Source: Cladopsammia gracilis (lineage: Eukaryota > Cnidaria > Anthozoa > Scleractinia > Dendrophylliidae). Taken from it: a stretch of DNA of 64,000 bases. The stretch covers positions 1,067,501 to 1,131,500 of the forward strand of contig JAJGOT010000156.1 of the NCBI GenBank assembly GCA_022457155.1, in the 5' to 3' direction. Position numbers and translations under genes: made by a program. The notes under the pieces are model-generated. The model saw nothing but the letters and a program-made list of their open reading frames with translations, ran no database searches and was not told the DNA's origin. Each line of letters opens with the position of its first letter. Within the stretch, counting starts at the first letter, position 1. Below are positions 10,123 through 50,999 of this stretch, piece after piece.

Positions 10123-12959
10123 TAATAATAAAAGATTTATATAGTGCTTTATTCCAAAGTACTTCATGTAATGTGCTTTACAATGACCTAAAAAGTTAAC
10201 TATTTATATGTGGTCTCGAATATGGTGATTTGACTGGAAAAATGGTAATTTTGTGTAATGGACAAGTAATTGCTTACACTATAGTAAGAGTCATAACTCT
10301 ATTAACAACTTCAACTGCTCAAAAGTGTTTTGAAAACCAAGTGCCTATCAGGGACAATAAATTAATGTGTGGATTTTTTTTGTAAACAGACGCAAAAGAG
10401 GCGTAACTGTGGGCGCAGCAAGCATGGCCGTGGACATGTCAAATTTGTACGTTGTACAAACTGTGCACGATGTGTCCCCAAGGACAAGGCTATCAAGAAG
10501 TTTGTGATTAGGAACATTGTGGAGGCAGCCGCAGTCAGGGATATAGCTGATGCTAGTGTATATGAAGGTAATGTCAGATGAAAGCACTTCAGGAGTAGTG
10601 TTTTGGTGCTGCTTGTCTTTTTATGTGTTTGGCTACTTTGGGTGTGAATGGCTAAGAAGCTCAATGTGTAATTTTACTGACAAAGCCCGATATTTTTAAC
10701 CATTTGTATAAAATAAAATAATTTATGATATCTCTTAGTTAGTAAGCATGCTGTGATTGGTCAATTTCATTAGCAGGCAGTATTTTTCAGTACGGCCCCT
10801 AAATTTAGTGAGTCCCAGCATCGGCCTAGCATACGCTTACAAAAGTTGTTTTCTACATTAAAAATTATCCAGAGGAAACGTTTGGAATTAAATGGGTTAA
10901 CATGTCAGGTTACAAAAACTCTCTGATGAAATTAAGCTATATCTTTAAAAAAAGCTGATTAGCTGCGAATCAAATTTTAGCATTGACAATTTTCTAGAGT
11001 AAGCTTACAGGGTACATGCTTACTGTTTTGGTATTTAGCTTTTAGGCTGTAAGTTATAAAAACTCTACTCTACTCATATAAGCTTAAGCTTAATTAAATT
11101 AACTTAGTTTGATCAAGTTATTGTCTGGTTATAAACTTAAGTTCAAAGTTATTGTTTGTGGCAGTGACTCTAATAAGAACAAACTTGAAGCTACAGAATT
11201 ACACTAAAAGTGTACCTTGATTCCTCAGTGCAATTTTGGTCCTTGCAGTGGATTCCACTAAAGCACACAAAAAGCCAAAAACAACTTGTAGTATTTGATG
11301 ACGAGATATTTTCAGTGTCCTTGTAGAAGTTTGAGAGTTTCTTTGTTCACCGCTGTAGAAGGAAGTGCTGCCACATTTTCCCGTTTGACAAACACGTTTG
11401 TTTTGGTGATTTTATCGTGGCATTTTCATTCTTCTTTTCCTCACTTGTCTTCGCCAGTTACTAAGAATCCTTTTCAAAGAAAACTACCTTAAGTCAGGTT
11501 TCCGTTGTTCTACCGAACACATGGAAGATTAAATTAATTTGTTTATATACTGTACTTTCCATTCAAGAGCCATGCAAGTTCACACCGAATCGAAGACTGA
11601 TCACACTGTTTTTGAAAGCCGATAAAATTTGCTATTTGCTTTCTTGTAACATACGTCAGTCAAATGAAGCCGTCCATCTTTTGACTTGAAAGGTTTTCCT
11701 TTATCTCCGATTTAGAGATATAATAAATATCTTACTAACCTCGTTTTCTTGGTCCATTCTGTAAATAACGGACCCTTGTTTTTCCCCTTCGATTCATGGC
11801 CCACGCGCTTTGCGCTGGGACCATCAATCGAAGGGGAAAACACAGGCTGTAATTTACAGTACGGCCCTCGAACTCGGTTAGTAAGAGGTATATATTCTGC
11901 TGTAAAGAGGTCTGTTGACTTAAGCCCAGGGTTGAGAAAACTTCGAAATGGCCATGTGACAAACTGCTTATTTACTGTAGACTTTGTCTTATGAAGTAAT
12001 CTTCTGACATTATTTTTTTTAAAAGTACATATGTAAGGTTTTCTTTGTTGATCTGTTATTTTACATCTTAAGCATGGTCTGGCAATGGTTCATTCCTATT
12101 CCTTTTTGAGCCACAAAAATTCAAAACTTAATAATACACAATGGGCTGAAATAAAATGATTGCATTAAATGATAATTTGAATTTCATTTTTGTACAGTGT
12201 ATCCTCTTCCCAAACTGTATGTGAAGCTTCACTACTGTGTGAGCTGCGCAATTCACTCCAAGGTTGTCAGGAATCGCTCAAAGGAAAACAGAAAAATCAG
12301 GGTCCCACCTCCAAGGTTCCCACGCAGGGTAAGTCTTCTGTGTGTTGTTTGTTGTCAGTGCAATCTCTACGCTTTTACAAATTTTCCAATGCCTTGATTT
12401 TGTGATTGAAATTTTGAACACTGAGCAGCAAGCTTTTATCCAGCAGGGTTTCCAGGTGCCCACTTTTTGAAGAAATTAATGAAAATTGCACCTTATCCTT
12501 TAATTTATGATGGAAAATATCTTCAGAATGCCCACTTTTCAATTTCTGGCTGAAAGCCTGATCAGCTGGCACCATATTCTTGTCACAGCTATATTGAAAC
12601 TTTCATGTGATCACAGAAAATTTGAATTTAATAGGATTAGAAGGGTAACGGTCCATCCAGCACAGTAAATAAAGGTGCTCTTCGCCTCACAGAGAACCTC
12701 TGATACTTTGGGTACAGGGATGGTGACTATGTAACTGTACTTACCAATGTTTACCACAAACAGGGCTTCTGCAATAATCAAACTAATTGACTAAATTTTC
12801 CACCTTGTACTCGCTACCACTCCTACTAAACTGTTGTAGATAAAGAAAAATTAGTTTCATTCTTTTTTATTATTATTCTGTCTTTATTTCTAGCCTGACA
12901 ACCCCCAGGGTCAGCGTCCAGGAGGACCTGGTGCTCCACGCCAAGCTGCTGGTGTATGA
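9229..12959 (+). CDS. RPS26: 40S ribosomal protein S26
   Basis: RPS26 (eS26) is a zinc-binding protein of the small subunit near the mRNA exit. Exons: 9229-9231 (only the ATG), 10390-10567, 12198-12328, 12894-12959. All junctions are GT-AG with matching phases, and the sum is 378 nt (125 aa plus stop). The product shows the family signature [19 protein letters not shown], then [13 protein letters not shown] and [19 protein letters not shown]; the two CxxC pairs bind zinc. A first coding exon holding only the ATG is also known in other animal RPS26 genes. The C-terminal tail is Pro/Gly/Gln-rich and about ten residues longer than the human protein. I found no convincing snoRNA in the introns. 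Confidence 0.97.
9835..10131 (+). repeat. Decayed repeat plus (AAT)n microsatellite in RPS26 intron 1
   Basis: AGTCAAACCT-type sequence and degenerate GGTTGCTAAGGAGG motifs resemble the interior of a Tigger-like MITE. (AAT)n runs from 10,090 to 10,131 and is followed by TTTATATAGTGCTTT and GTGCTTTACAATG. The same order (AAT repeat, TTTATAGCGC, GCGCTTTACA) recurs at 46,914-46,990, so these are two copies of one dispersed element. Confidence 0.5.
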
Positions 12960-12987
12960 GACTGTGCAGCATTAAAAGGGCTGAAAA

Positions 12988-12993
12988 AATAAA
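12988..12993 (+). terminator. Poly(A) signal of RPS26
   Basis: AATAAA lies 29 bases after the RPS26 stop, giving a very short 3' UTR typical of ribosomal protein genes. Confidence 0.85.
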
Positions 12994-12999
12994 GTCACT

Positions 13000-14369
13000 T
13001 TACAATTATCATGTTGTTTTGTATTTGAATTGTTTTCAACAGTGCCATCTTCTGATAACCTCTGTCTCTAAAAGGCTCTCTCGAATAAATGCCCCTCCCC
13101 CTTCCCCCCACACACGCACACCCAAATCCTGATTTAAAAATATGAGCAATATAAAGAAATCTATACTTGTAATCTATACAGTGCATGAATGAAACTGGTT
13201 GTACGTTTTATGGATGTAGTATACAGTTGTGTGACAACCAGAAGTCTTTGCAAAGAAATGAAATCAATGCCCTGGGCGTATTAGAATAAATACGTTAATT
13301 GAATAAGAGTTCACAGTCCCTCTCTTCACTTCCTAGGTCAGTGAGTGAGAAGTGAGAAATAAAACGTCTAAGTTTTTGAAGAAGGCAATAAATTGTCCCC
13401 AGACTGCTCATGGTCTGTGAAGTTGCGTTCACATCATCGCAACAATGGTGTCAAGACACCAATAGTGCAAGCATGTCCTGGGATTGTACCCAGTCTGCTG
13501 CCATGGACTCCAGATCTTTTTCAATTCCAGCTAGTTTAGCATCTCGCACCACGGTGTCCCTTCACCGCGTGCAGCACTAGTATATCAAAATTTGCACTGT
13601 TCTTGCCTGATGTCAAACTGTTATGTGGTGTTTTCACATTATTCTGCTAATTATTACGATGATGGATTAATGGCGACCTCCTGAAAGATAAGGCTTTGTG
13701 CCTCAAAATGCATCTCTTTAAGTTTTAAACTTGCAACATTTTGTGTGGGAAAATGCTCCTGCACTCTGTCAGTGGCAAGCAGCCTCTAAAAAGGAATTTA
13801 CATGTCCCTGGCTGGCGTTGTGAAAAGCCATGCAGTGCCGAATGTACTCCAGCAATGCCCGGTAAACTTAGGCTACTACTAGTAGCAAAAGTTGGACTTT
13901 TGTCTCTGTGCGACAAAAAAAACTTACTCTGCGCGCAAGACAAACTGCGTAACACGTGATGAAAGGTTGTCTGCACAATCAACTCTCCATGCTCAAATAC
14001 GGAACAAAAGGAAATCTGAAAGGAAGTTTTATCCACTCCTTATCTCCATCACAAACGAATGTCGTTCGTTTTTTTTTTCTTTTTTTTTTTTGGTGCAATA
14101 TACACTTATTTCTTAGTGACGGAGACCATCTTTCTTTTTTGTCTTTAGAAGAACTGTTACAAGCGCTAGCCAACTCGAATTATTCAGCAAACTTTCATTC
14201 TCTTTGCAAAAACAGTGTGAAGCGAGTGATGTTTACCTTGCGACATGAAGAGTTTCTTGTGACATAACAATGCGAACGCGCAAAGGTCAGCCAATCAGAA
14301 TCGGTTTCTAGCTTACGTGTGATGCGAGCGCGCGCGTAGTGGTTTGGATTTGCATGCGTGTTGTTGTTG
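13000..14369. other. Intergenic DNA downstream of RPS26, no gene supported
   Basis: Stops occur in all frames and open frames reach only about 100 codons without recognisable domains. The segment 14,250-14,345 resembles 16,706-16,805 in the same direction (shared CTTGTGACAT, a GTCA-CCAATCA/TCAATCACA-type core and CGCGCGTAGTGG/GCGCAGTAGTTT), an old diverged repeat pair flanking the younger inverted duplication. Confidence 0.5.
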
Positions 14370-16304
14370 GTTTAAACACAGGTGAACCAAGCACAATATG
14401 CGAGTAGGGAAACTGGGTACTAGAATTGAGCTTTGTTTAGCTTTGTTTTGCTTTGCAACATTTGCGAAAATTTCTGCATGAAATTTATAACTTTTCTCTT
14501 AAAAAGTACAAATGAAGTTTCAAATAAAGTGTTAACATGTAAACTGGTGTATTTGTTTGTTCATTGGGTCCCTCCATGGCCTGTATTTCAGTATTTGCTT
14601 TCATGCGCTACATCATGTATAAATATAAGACAAGGTTGGAAAGTATTTTGGCAGCAAATACAATATTTTTGGATGTGATTTTTGGTGTAATTAAGACTTT
14701 GAATTTTTGGCCGCCATTGCCGCTCCATACATTTCTTACTAAAAATATCTAATACTCGTTTGCCTATAACTCTTGAACGAAATGCTTTTGCGCTTCAAAA
14801 TTTGGCCAAGATGTGTATTTTTGATCTCTTTACAATTCCATAAACATTTTGGATTCGAAACTTATTTTTTAATGCTTCTGAATTGTGAAAGCCAAGAATA
14901 CCATGCCAATAGAAAAGGATCCAGCAATGTTGCATCATGGGTACTGTAATAAACATGGCGGCCTTCAAAGATTTACAAGAGAATGCTACGTTGAACTTTG
15001 ATCCGTTGCTTTAGTTTTCCGTAACTTTCCTCTCTGGGTAAGTCAAATATTGTCTTATTTAGGAAGACAGTATACATCTCAGGGGTGGGGAGGGGGGGAG
15101 GGGGGGGGTGGGTTTGTAAACGAATAATGTTTCGGCGATCGATCGCCGCTAAATTGATGCAGAAACTCGCAAGAAAGATAAGTTATTTTCGGTCTCTACC
15201 GCAAATTTGAAGCCCCTCAGTCCCAACATCTCAATCTTTTGACATGTTATTAAGGGTTTTGCTATTACTAAAATTCTTGAAAGAAATACAAACGAGCGAT
15301 TTCCAGCATTGAGTTGCCACTGAAAACTTTGAATTTTTAGGCATGTTTTGCCCAATATCGATGATGCACTATTTTGCTTAACATGGCTTATTCAAAAGAG
15401 TCAATGTTTCCGTGAACAGTGTACGTGTCTATCAGTTAATAAACCGGCTGAGCTAATTATAACAACTCTGTTGAGCACGTAAGTTTTTACCTCGCCATAT
15501 CGATCTCTTCGAAGGAAGGAACTGAAGTGAAGAAAGCGCTGTACTGTTAAAAACCACACAACATAACCTTTGTTTTGATCCAACTCTGCTTTATCACAAA
15601 AACCTTCGGCCTGACAACCGGAGGAAAAAATACACGAAGCTGAGTCGCAAAAAGTAGCGTCGCAAGATTGACGAATTAACTTCGCCATTTCAAGGGGTTT
15701 CCACTGCTGCGAAAAGTTTACTTACCCGGTGGAGGCCCGTGCTGAATTGGACGGCGGTGCGTACCGGTAGTGGGGGAGAAAATCTTCTCGCGGGATCGAG
15801 GTTGTAGCCACTTTTCGTCCCCACGGCTAATGGCCGCCGTAGTCGAGCGAGATGGTGAAGTTCGGCGTTGGATTGCGTCTCGAAAATGTGAGTTCTTGGC
15901 AATAAAATTACCGAAAAAGTTGGAAAAACTATCGATCTTGTTTAATACGGGGATACAGGGACAATGTGTGTTGTTCTTGCATTTCATCGACCGCGTTTTC
16001 TTGCGCGGCCTCGTCGACTCGACCAAAATACTTTCCAACCTTGTCTTATATTTATACATGATGTAGCGCATGAAAGCAAATACTGAAATACAGGCCATGG
16101 AGGGACCCAATGAACAAACAAATACACCAGTTTACATGTTAACACTTTATTTGAAACTTCATTTGTACTTTTTAAGAGAAAAGTTATAAATTTCATGCAG
16201 AAATTTTCGCAAATGTTGCAAAGCAAAACAAAGCTAAACAAAGCTCAATTCTAGTACCCAGTTTCCCTACTCGCATATTGTGCTTGGTTCACCTGTGGTT
16301 TAAA
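14370..16304. repeat. 282-bp near-perfect inverted duplication around a 1.4-kb spacer
   Basis: Left arm 14,370-14,651, right arm 16,023-16,304. The arms are identical apart from an indel near the outer end, and the same 73-codon open stretch can be read in both. The spacer holds a dispersed repeat (14,652-14,900), a G-rich tract (15,080-15,112) and a GC-richer patch at 15,720-15,900. No transposase was seen. Confidence 0.9.
14652..14900 (+). repeat. Dispersed repeat, copy 1
   Basis: About 250 bases align closely with 60,808-61,075 (shared ATATTTTTGGATGT, TTAAGACTTTGAATTTTTGG, CTCTTGAACGAAATGC and TTTTTTAATGCTTCTGAATT). Copy 2 lies inside a TIR element (60,512-61,182), so this is probably a fragment of the same family. 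Confidence 0.85.
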
Positions 16305-17127
16305 ACGACAAACTCAAGTTGGCGTGTGTAAACGTAGCTTTCCATATTACAGTAACGTCGAAAGACACATCAACAGTTGGCAAACTGTTGGCGAAATAAA
16401 GAACTTGCTTGGCAAACTCGCATTTGTCATGTGAAACCTCTGCTCGCAGGGTAGATGAACACTTGCTGCAGCTACAGTTTTTGCCACCTCCGTTTCACAG
16501 GGTCCACCCTCGAGAAGAGAGAACCATGACAACGAGATTGTGTGGTGTGTTTGGAAGTTTGTCGTGTGAAAACACTTGCTAGATTGCCCACTTTTTGAAG
16601 TTTGCCAAAAGTCAGTCAACTTCTTACCGGTTTGAAAGCGCTCCCTTTGCCAAAACACAACTGAAGGGAGAGATCTTCGTTTGGCTGAAAACTGAAAACT
16701 TTTCCTTGTGACATTACAAAGGAGGTAAGGCGCGCGCAAAATAAGTCAATCACATTCGGTTTTTAGCTTCCGTATAATGCGCGCAGTAGTTTGCGCACGC
16801 GCAACCTCGTCCCCAGATCAGCCAAAAATTCCCCGAGTATTTTGTTACTTAAAACATTGAAATGTGTTCGTTTCGTTTGAACAACTGTTTGAAACTGCTA
16901 CAAAATAAACATGGCTGCCAATCGGTGGAATCGCCATTTCAGCGTGTGTCACGTGACGAAATACTCCAAGATTCTTGGAGTATTTCGGTAGCCCTTCTCC
17001 AGGGGTTTCTAGCCGGTTGTGACTAGAATGGATACTCCACAAAGGAAAAACTAAATAGACCATAATACATAGACGTCTGCATGGGTGCGCAGGGAAATGA
17101 AATTTCTCTTCAAGTGCTCAACTCGAA

Positions 17128-17293
17128 ATACCTAATTCAATAAAGGTTGCTTTGGCAATTGGTCATTGGTAATTGGGCATTGGCATTTGGGCATACGGAA
17201 CACAATGAAATGCTTTGCTTGAGTGACCGCCAAACAATAGAATCCCAATGCCCAATTACCAATGACCAAAGCAACCTTTATTGAATTAGGTAT
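17128..17293. repeat. MITE-like foldback with about 50-bp inverted ends
   Basis: The ends ATACCTAATTCAATAAAGG and its complement are almost perfect. The interior holds alternating CAATTACCAATGACC-type motifs. It directly abuts a minisatellite on its right. Confidence 0.85.
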
Positions 17294-17315
17294 ATATCAG
17301 GAGTGAGCGCAAAGG

Positions 17316-17628
17316 TATTGAGTTGAACACGAGTTGGTATCGAGTTGAACGGGAGTTGGTATCGAGTTGAACACGAGTTGGTATCGAGTTGAACACGAGT
17401 TGGTATCGAGTTGAACACGAGTTGGTATGGAGTTGAACACGAGTTGGTATCGAGTTGAACACGAGTTGATATGGAGTTGAACACGAGTTGGTATCGAGTT
17501 GAACACGAGTTGGTATGGAGCTGAACACGAGTTGGTATCGAGTTGAACACGAGTTGGTATGGAGTTGAACACGAGTTGGTATCGAGTTTACATTTGAACA
17601 CGAGTTGGTATCGAGTTGAACACGAGCA
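17316..17628. repeat. 22-bp minisatellite, about 14 units
   Basis: Tandem units carry GAACACGAGTTGGTAT with CGAG/GGAG variants. Because 22 is not a multiple of three and the unit has no stop on the minus strand, all minus-strand frames stay open; the apparent proteins are repeat artefacts. Confidence 0.92.
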
Positions 17629-18025
17629 GCCATGTATTATTTTGTTCATTATACGACACTAATTACGAAGTTTTAAGCAATTTGCCGAAGTTTTTCTCAA
17701 TTTTTCGAAAATGGTTTTACCAGTTATCACGCGGCTCTATTGTTTTCAGGGCAAGGGTGTATGTTCTACTGTTTGTTCTATTGTTTTCTCAGCCAATCCT
17801 GTGAGACGTACCGAGAGCTTCTTGATGACCCGGTTGTACGAACGTTTCCGAGTAAAATCCGAAGGTGTTCCGATTATAGACAAACACTTTTTAGCTTGTT
17901 TGACAAAAAGAAGGGAAAACATGGCAGCTAACGTGAAGATAATTTATAGTTCATTCTTCACAGGGAAGATAAAACTGGTATCTTTACGTGTTAAGATATG
18001 ATATTTTACTAAGTTTAGATAACAG

Positions 18026-18195
18026 TAGACTACGAGCAGTCCCTCTTTCCCAGCTTAGTCCATCGAGCGAGAAACCAGAAAACATTGGCGAGCGGATAAT
18101 GGCTTGTATCGCCCCAGTTTTTGCGCTGCTATTTTCCGCTCGCTAATGTTTTTTTTTTTTTGTTTCTCTGGGAAAGAGGGACTGCTCGTAGTCTG
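18026..18195. mobile_element. 170-bp MITE with 9-bp target duplication
   Basis: Inverted ends TAGACTACGAGCAGTCCCTC and CTGCTCGTAGTCTG flank an interior with GCGAGCGGA and CCGCTCGCTAATG, also self-complementary. AGATAACAG is repeated exactly on both sides (18,017-18,025 and 18,196-18,204). A 9-bp duplication fits Mutator-like transposition (inference). Confidence 0.9.
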
Positions 18196-18796
18196 AGATA
18201 ACAGTTCTAATTTAGTTCGGAATACGACCAACGGTACACGCTCTTTATGTTTGGCATAGGCGTCTTGGGGAATAAAGGGCTCCAACAAAGAATTAAAGGG
18301 TTTTTAAAAGCTCAAAAGAAAACAGCAATTCGCCGTTAATTCCAAAGCCAGGATTTGACCGATCATGGGCCTTTATCACGCGGCGGCCATGTTGACTCCC
18401 AGGAGAATAAAATACTTTGTTTTTGCCCGCCCAACCTCGTTTTCAACTTTTTCACTGCGAGACTGGGCGGCGTAAATCCTTTGTTTTTATACAAAATGGC
18501 GATGCGTGATGAAGGCCATGACGCGAAAAAATGTCCCAAAATGAGAAACGTTAACGCACATGCAGAACCAGGCAATCAGTTATTGACAATACAAACGAGC
18601 AAATTGAAAATTTAGAAGAAAAGTCAAAAGCAAAATAATCCTAAAGAATACAACTGACGTTGCCGTAATTTACTCGTAAGCACAGAAAGTTTTTCACGAG
18701 AGCTTCTTTACGACAGGAATGCGACAATTTCAACGAATGAAAACATAAACTATTAAATGAACCAAAAATTCGACATTGTTTCTTTCAGTCCAATTT

Positions 18797-18807
18797 TATT
18801 TTATTTT
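18797..18807 (-). terminator. Poly(A) signals of the coiled-coil gene
   Basis: Two overlapping AATAAA on the minus strand lie about 90-100 bases after the stop codon at 18,895. Confidence 0.7.
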
Positions 18808-18894
18808 ACTTATCAAGGTTTTCGTACAATATTTAGCGTAACTTCATATACACAAGTACTCAAGTAATAACAATATTTTTCTAAGAAACTTCTT

Positions 18895-47861
<28,967 letters not shown>

Positions 47862-47999
47862 CTGCGGATAAAAAAAAAGAAAAACGTTCTAAATCTAATT
47901 TGTATGTAAATATAATTTATGTACTCACACAGCACCTTTGATCTCAGGGGCTCGTTCAAACATATATACCCGTGCATATTAGATCTAATTGGAATTTAG

Positions 48000-48790
48000 A
48001 ATGTCGGTTTAAAAGGAGAGGAGAAAACCGGAGTACCCGGAGAAAAACCTCTCGGAGTAGGGTGAGAACCGCAACAACAAACTCAACCTACAAATGTTGC
48101 CGGGACCGAGGTTCGAACCCGGGGGGGGGGGGGGGGGGGGGGTACTCAACAAAGTCTTGTTCGGGGATGCTCTGCCCCGAGGTCCAAACCCTTACCCTTT
48201 CATATACCGCTTTTGACAGAAAAGGTACCCCTTTCATATACCTTTTATTGAAAATGGTACCCCTTTTATATAGCCTTTACGTGCGTCTGTCTGATATATT
48301 TTGAGAGGCCCTTTTTATAATACTTAAATGGCAGTTTTCCCTACGTTTTTTACGCTTCAACTCGTCAAATCAATCAATCAATCATCTTTATTTATTCACG
48401 GAATCTCATCATAAAAAATGCTCTTCCAGAGAGCCGTGCAAAAATCATGCAATAAAAAAATAAAAATGGTCATTAAAACTATACTAAATTACAAATATGA
48501 TAAAAACGATTTCAGGCTTGTCTGCCCTTTCATAGTATCGTGTTCTCGCTACCATTTCCTATTCTTCGTGAAATCCCTACCCTCTCACATACTTCAACTC
48601 GTGAAATCCCGACCCCTTCATATACCTCCAGCCTCAAAAAGGTACCCCTTTCAGGCGGAGCATCCCCGTATAGCCCATTATAGGAAGTACCCCCCCCCCC
48701 GGGGTTCGAAAACGGGCCACATTGGTGGGTGGTAGGTGCTCTTATCACTATGGCACCTCCCCTGCTCCCCACATACTGACTAAACTAAAC
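48000..48790. repeat. SINE-like repeat split by poly-G element copy D
   Basis: Left part ACCGGAGTACCCGGAGAAAA ... GAGGTTCGAA (48,000-48,117); right part GGTTCGAAAACGGGCCACAT ... GGCACCTCCC (48,703-48,775). Both pieces are continuous with each other once the inserted element is removed. Confidence 0.8.
48118..48702 (-). mobile_element. Poly-G-ended element, copy D, 8-bp target duplication
   Basis: Ends CCCGGGGG(n) and (n)CCCCCGG, flanked by GGTTCGAA at 48,110-48,117 and 48,703-48,710. Carries a further insertion, a LINE-like tail (about 48,366-48,530; (TCAA)n, ATCTTTATTTATTCACGG). Confidence 0.9.
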
Positions 48791-48797
48791 ACAGTAC

Positions 48798-48977
48798 TTA
48801 CAGTGGAATCCCGATATTTCGAATACTCGATTTTTCGAAACTCCTGATTATTCGAACCAAAACTCGTTTTCCTTGGATTTGATTGCAGTCAATACCACCT
48901 TCGATTTTTCGAACTCCGGAGTTTTCGAACCAATTTCCGTTTCCCTTGGAGGTTTGAAAACTCGGCATTCCACTGTA
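48798..48977. mobile_element. Tigger/pogo-like MITE
   Basis: Ends TACAGTGGAATCCCGATAT and GGCATTCCACTGTA with TA borders; the interior has repeated TTTTTCGAA motifs, as in mariner/pogo derivatives. Confidence 0.75.
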
Positions 48978-49077
48978 TTACACTAAGCTACTTCAAGGAG
49001 GAGTTCTTTCAATACTATGCAGGGGCACCCAACGAATCTGTTCCTCACTTTATCTGTTCCCCAGCGGAATGGCCCTT

Positions 49078-49266
49078 ATCGTAGATGAGTACGCCACGCC
49101 AACATATCAGCGGTTTCTCGCTTTCTCGACCCTATAGTCTCGTTTTGATGTTCACGCTCATCGTCGTAAGAGGTTCTCGTAAACATCAAAACGAGACTAT
49201 AGGGTCAAGAAAGCGAGAAACTGCTGATATGTTGGCGTGGCGTATTCATCTACGATAAGGGCCATT
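49078..49266. repeat. 189-bp near-perfect hairpin element
   Basis: About 85-base arms (AATGGCCCTTATCGTAGATG ... GACTATAGGGTC) pair with few mismatches, with a loop of about 25 bases. MITE-like. Confidence 0.9.
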
Positions 49267-50374
49267 CTTGCTGGCTGGCAAAAAATTATGTTTATATATA
49301 TTTTTAATTACCATTTTTGCACTGGCGGCTTGAGAAAGGAGTCGCAACAACAAACTGTGCTGGCTAACTTGAGCAGATCGAAAAGAGCCGGACTGATTTT
49401 GTATGGGTTTTGCGAGGAGAAGTTTGATCTTGGTCACTTTGGGGCTTAAAAGGGTTCAGCTTGGTAGTAACAAATTTAAGCAGTATTTAAAGACACCCGA
49501 ACAGGTTTAAGTTCGAGATGGCAGTACATGTACAAAACAATAAACGAAAAAGCTTCAAATAGTTTGCCATTAATGTTTGTAAGCCGGTATAAGCCTTTTT
49601 TGGTAACTTATTATTCCCCACTCCAGAAACTATGAAAAATACCATAATACTCTTTAAAGTGCAGGTTTGGGTGGTGCTTGATGTAAGCCTGATTTTTCCA
49701 ATTTCTTTTGCTTTCAGCACGAACTGCACGTGCTATGCTTCAACTTCTTGGCAATTTGCAAACGGTGCACATTTGTATACGAACACACAATGCTACATCC
49801 TAGCGTTCCTACAAGTACTCTGAATTCCATTGTGCCATTTTAACAAAGGAGACTTGAATAATTACACCCCGGTGAGGCTAAGCCTGCGCATAAAAGATTA
49901 TTATGGTATTTTTCGGAGTGGCCTATTATTGTTGTTTTTTATTTATTTGATCATTTTTTTAACTGATTTTTTTATCCAGCTGGCTGGGAATTTCCCTATG
50001 TGTTATGCTGGGAAAAAGGAACAGATATACAGCTGTTTGATTAAACGTTGTCATTGATCGGTCTCATCCAGGGGGGGGGGGGGGGGGCAGAACACTCGTC
50101 GATTTTTCGTATAGGACTCCTCCAACAAAATATTACGTCACATCCGGTTACAAAATGCCGCTCCATCCCGCTCGGTTCGTCTCCGAGAATTTCAAAGAGA
50201 AAGTTTGGGATAGGCACGACTTTTCTTTTTTTTTTTTAACCGACAGTGGCATTGAATTTTATACCATGGGTAGACAAAGTTGCAGACATACTGCTTCGTC
50301 CCATTAAGCAAAGATTTTGGCAAAATAGCAATGTTTAGTTCGGTTTTCACGGTAAATTACAACAAGCCAAGTGG

Positions 50375-50985
50375 CATGTAATGGCGAACACTCCACACTT
50401 CCAAGACATGTGGCGCTCGGACTTTTGGCTCTTGTGGTTTCTGATCCAGTGAAATCATCGAAAACTATAGCCCACGTTCTCAATAACATCAAGAAGGAAC
50501 CATTGGAGGTCATAGTTTTTATCGTGTTCTACGGGAACATTATTACCACTCGACCTGAAGCTGTCAGTGTATCTTGAACTGCTGTCTTATCATGGCGAAC
50601 ACATCCACACTTCCAAGACATGTGTCGCTCGGACTTTTGGCTCTTGTCGTTTCTGATCGAGTGAAATCATCGAAAACTATAGCCCACGGTCTCAATTACA
50701 TCAAGAAGGAACCATTGGAGGTCATAGTTTTTATCGTGTTGTATGGGAACTCGACCTGAAGCTGTCAGTGTATCTTAAACTGCTGTCTTATCATGGCGAA
50801 CACTCCACACTATAAAGACATGTGGTGCTCGGATTTTTGGCTCTTGTCGTTTCTGATCGAGTGAAATCATCGCAAACTATAGCCCACGGTCTCAATAACA
50901 TCAAGAAGGAACCATTGGAGGTCATAGTGTTTCTCGTGTTGTACGGGAACATAATTACCACTTGACCTGAACTCCTGAATGGGGC
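50375..50985 (+). repeat. 210-bp tandem unit, left arm (3 units)
   Basis: Units contain CCAAGACATGTGGCGCTCGG, TTTGGCTCTTGTCGTTTCTG and GAAGGAACCATTGGAGGTCA. Each carries an open frame of about 60 codons (LPRHVALGLLALVVSDRV ... EPLEVIVFIVL). Confidence 0.92.
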
Positions 50986-50999
50986 AGATCCAGGAAATG

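Noticed and set aside
10569..12197. Intronic snoRNA in RPS26
   Set aside because: CTGATGA near 10,922 lacks the purine of a proper C box and no D box or terminal stem fits.
15770..16066. 98-codon frame starting MGEKIFSRDRG as a first exon
   Set aside because: Runs into the duplicated arm, no domain, no convincing donor; left as unassigned GC-richer patch.
17278..17649. Long overlapping minus-strand frames of about 90-120 codons
   Set aside because: They are all translations of the 22-bp array, open in every minus-strand register.
49237..49449. Possible exon upstream of the coiled-coil gene
   Set aside because: Neither strand gives a splice-bounded exon whose phase joins 47,861; part lies in the hairpin element.
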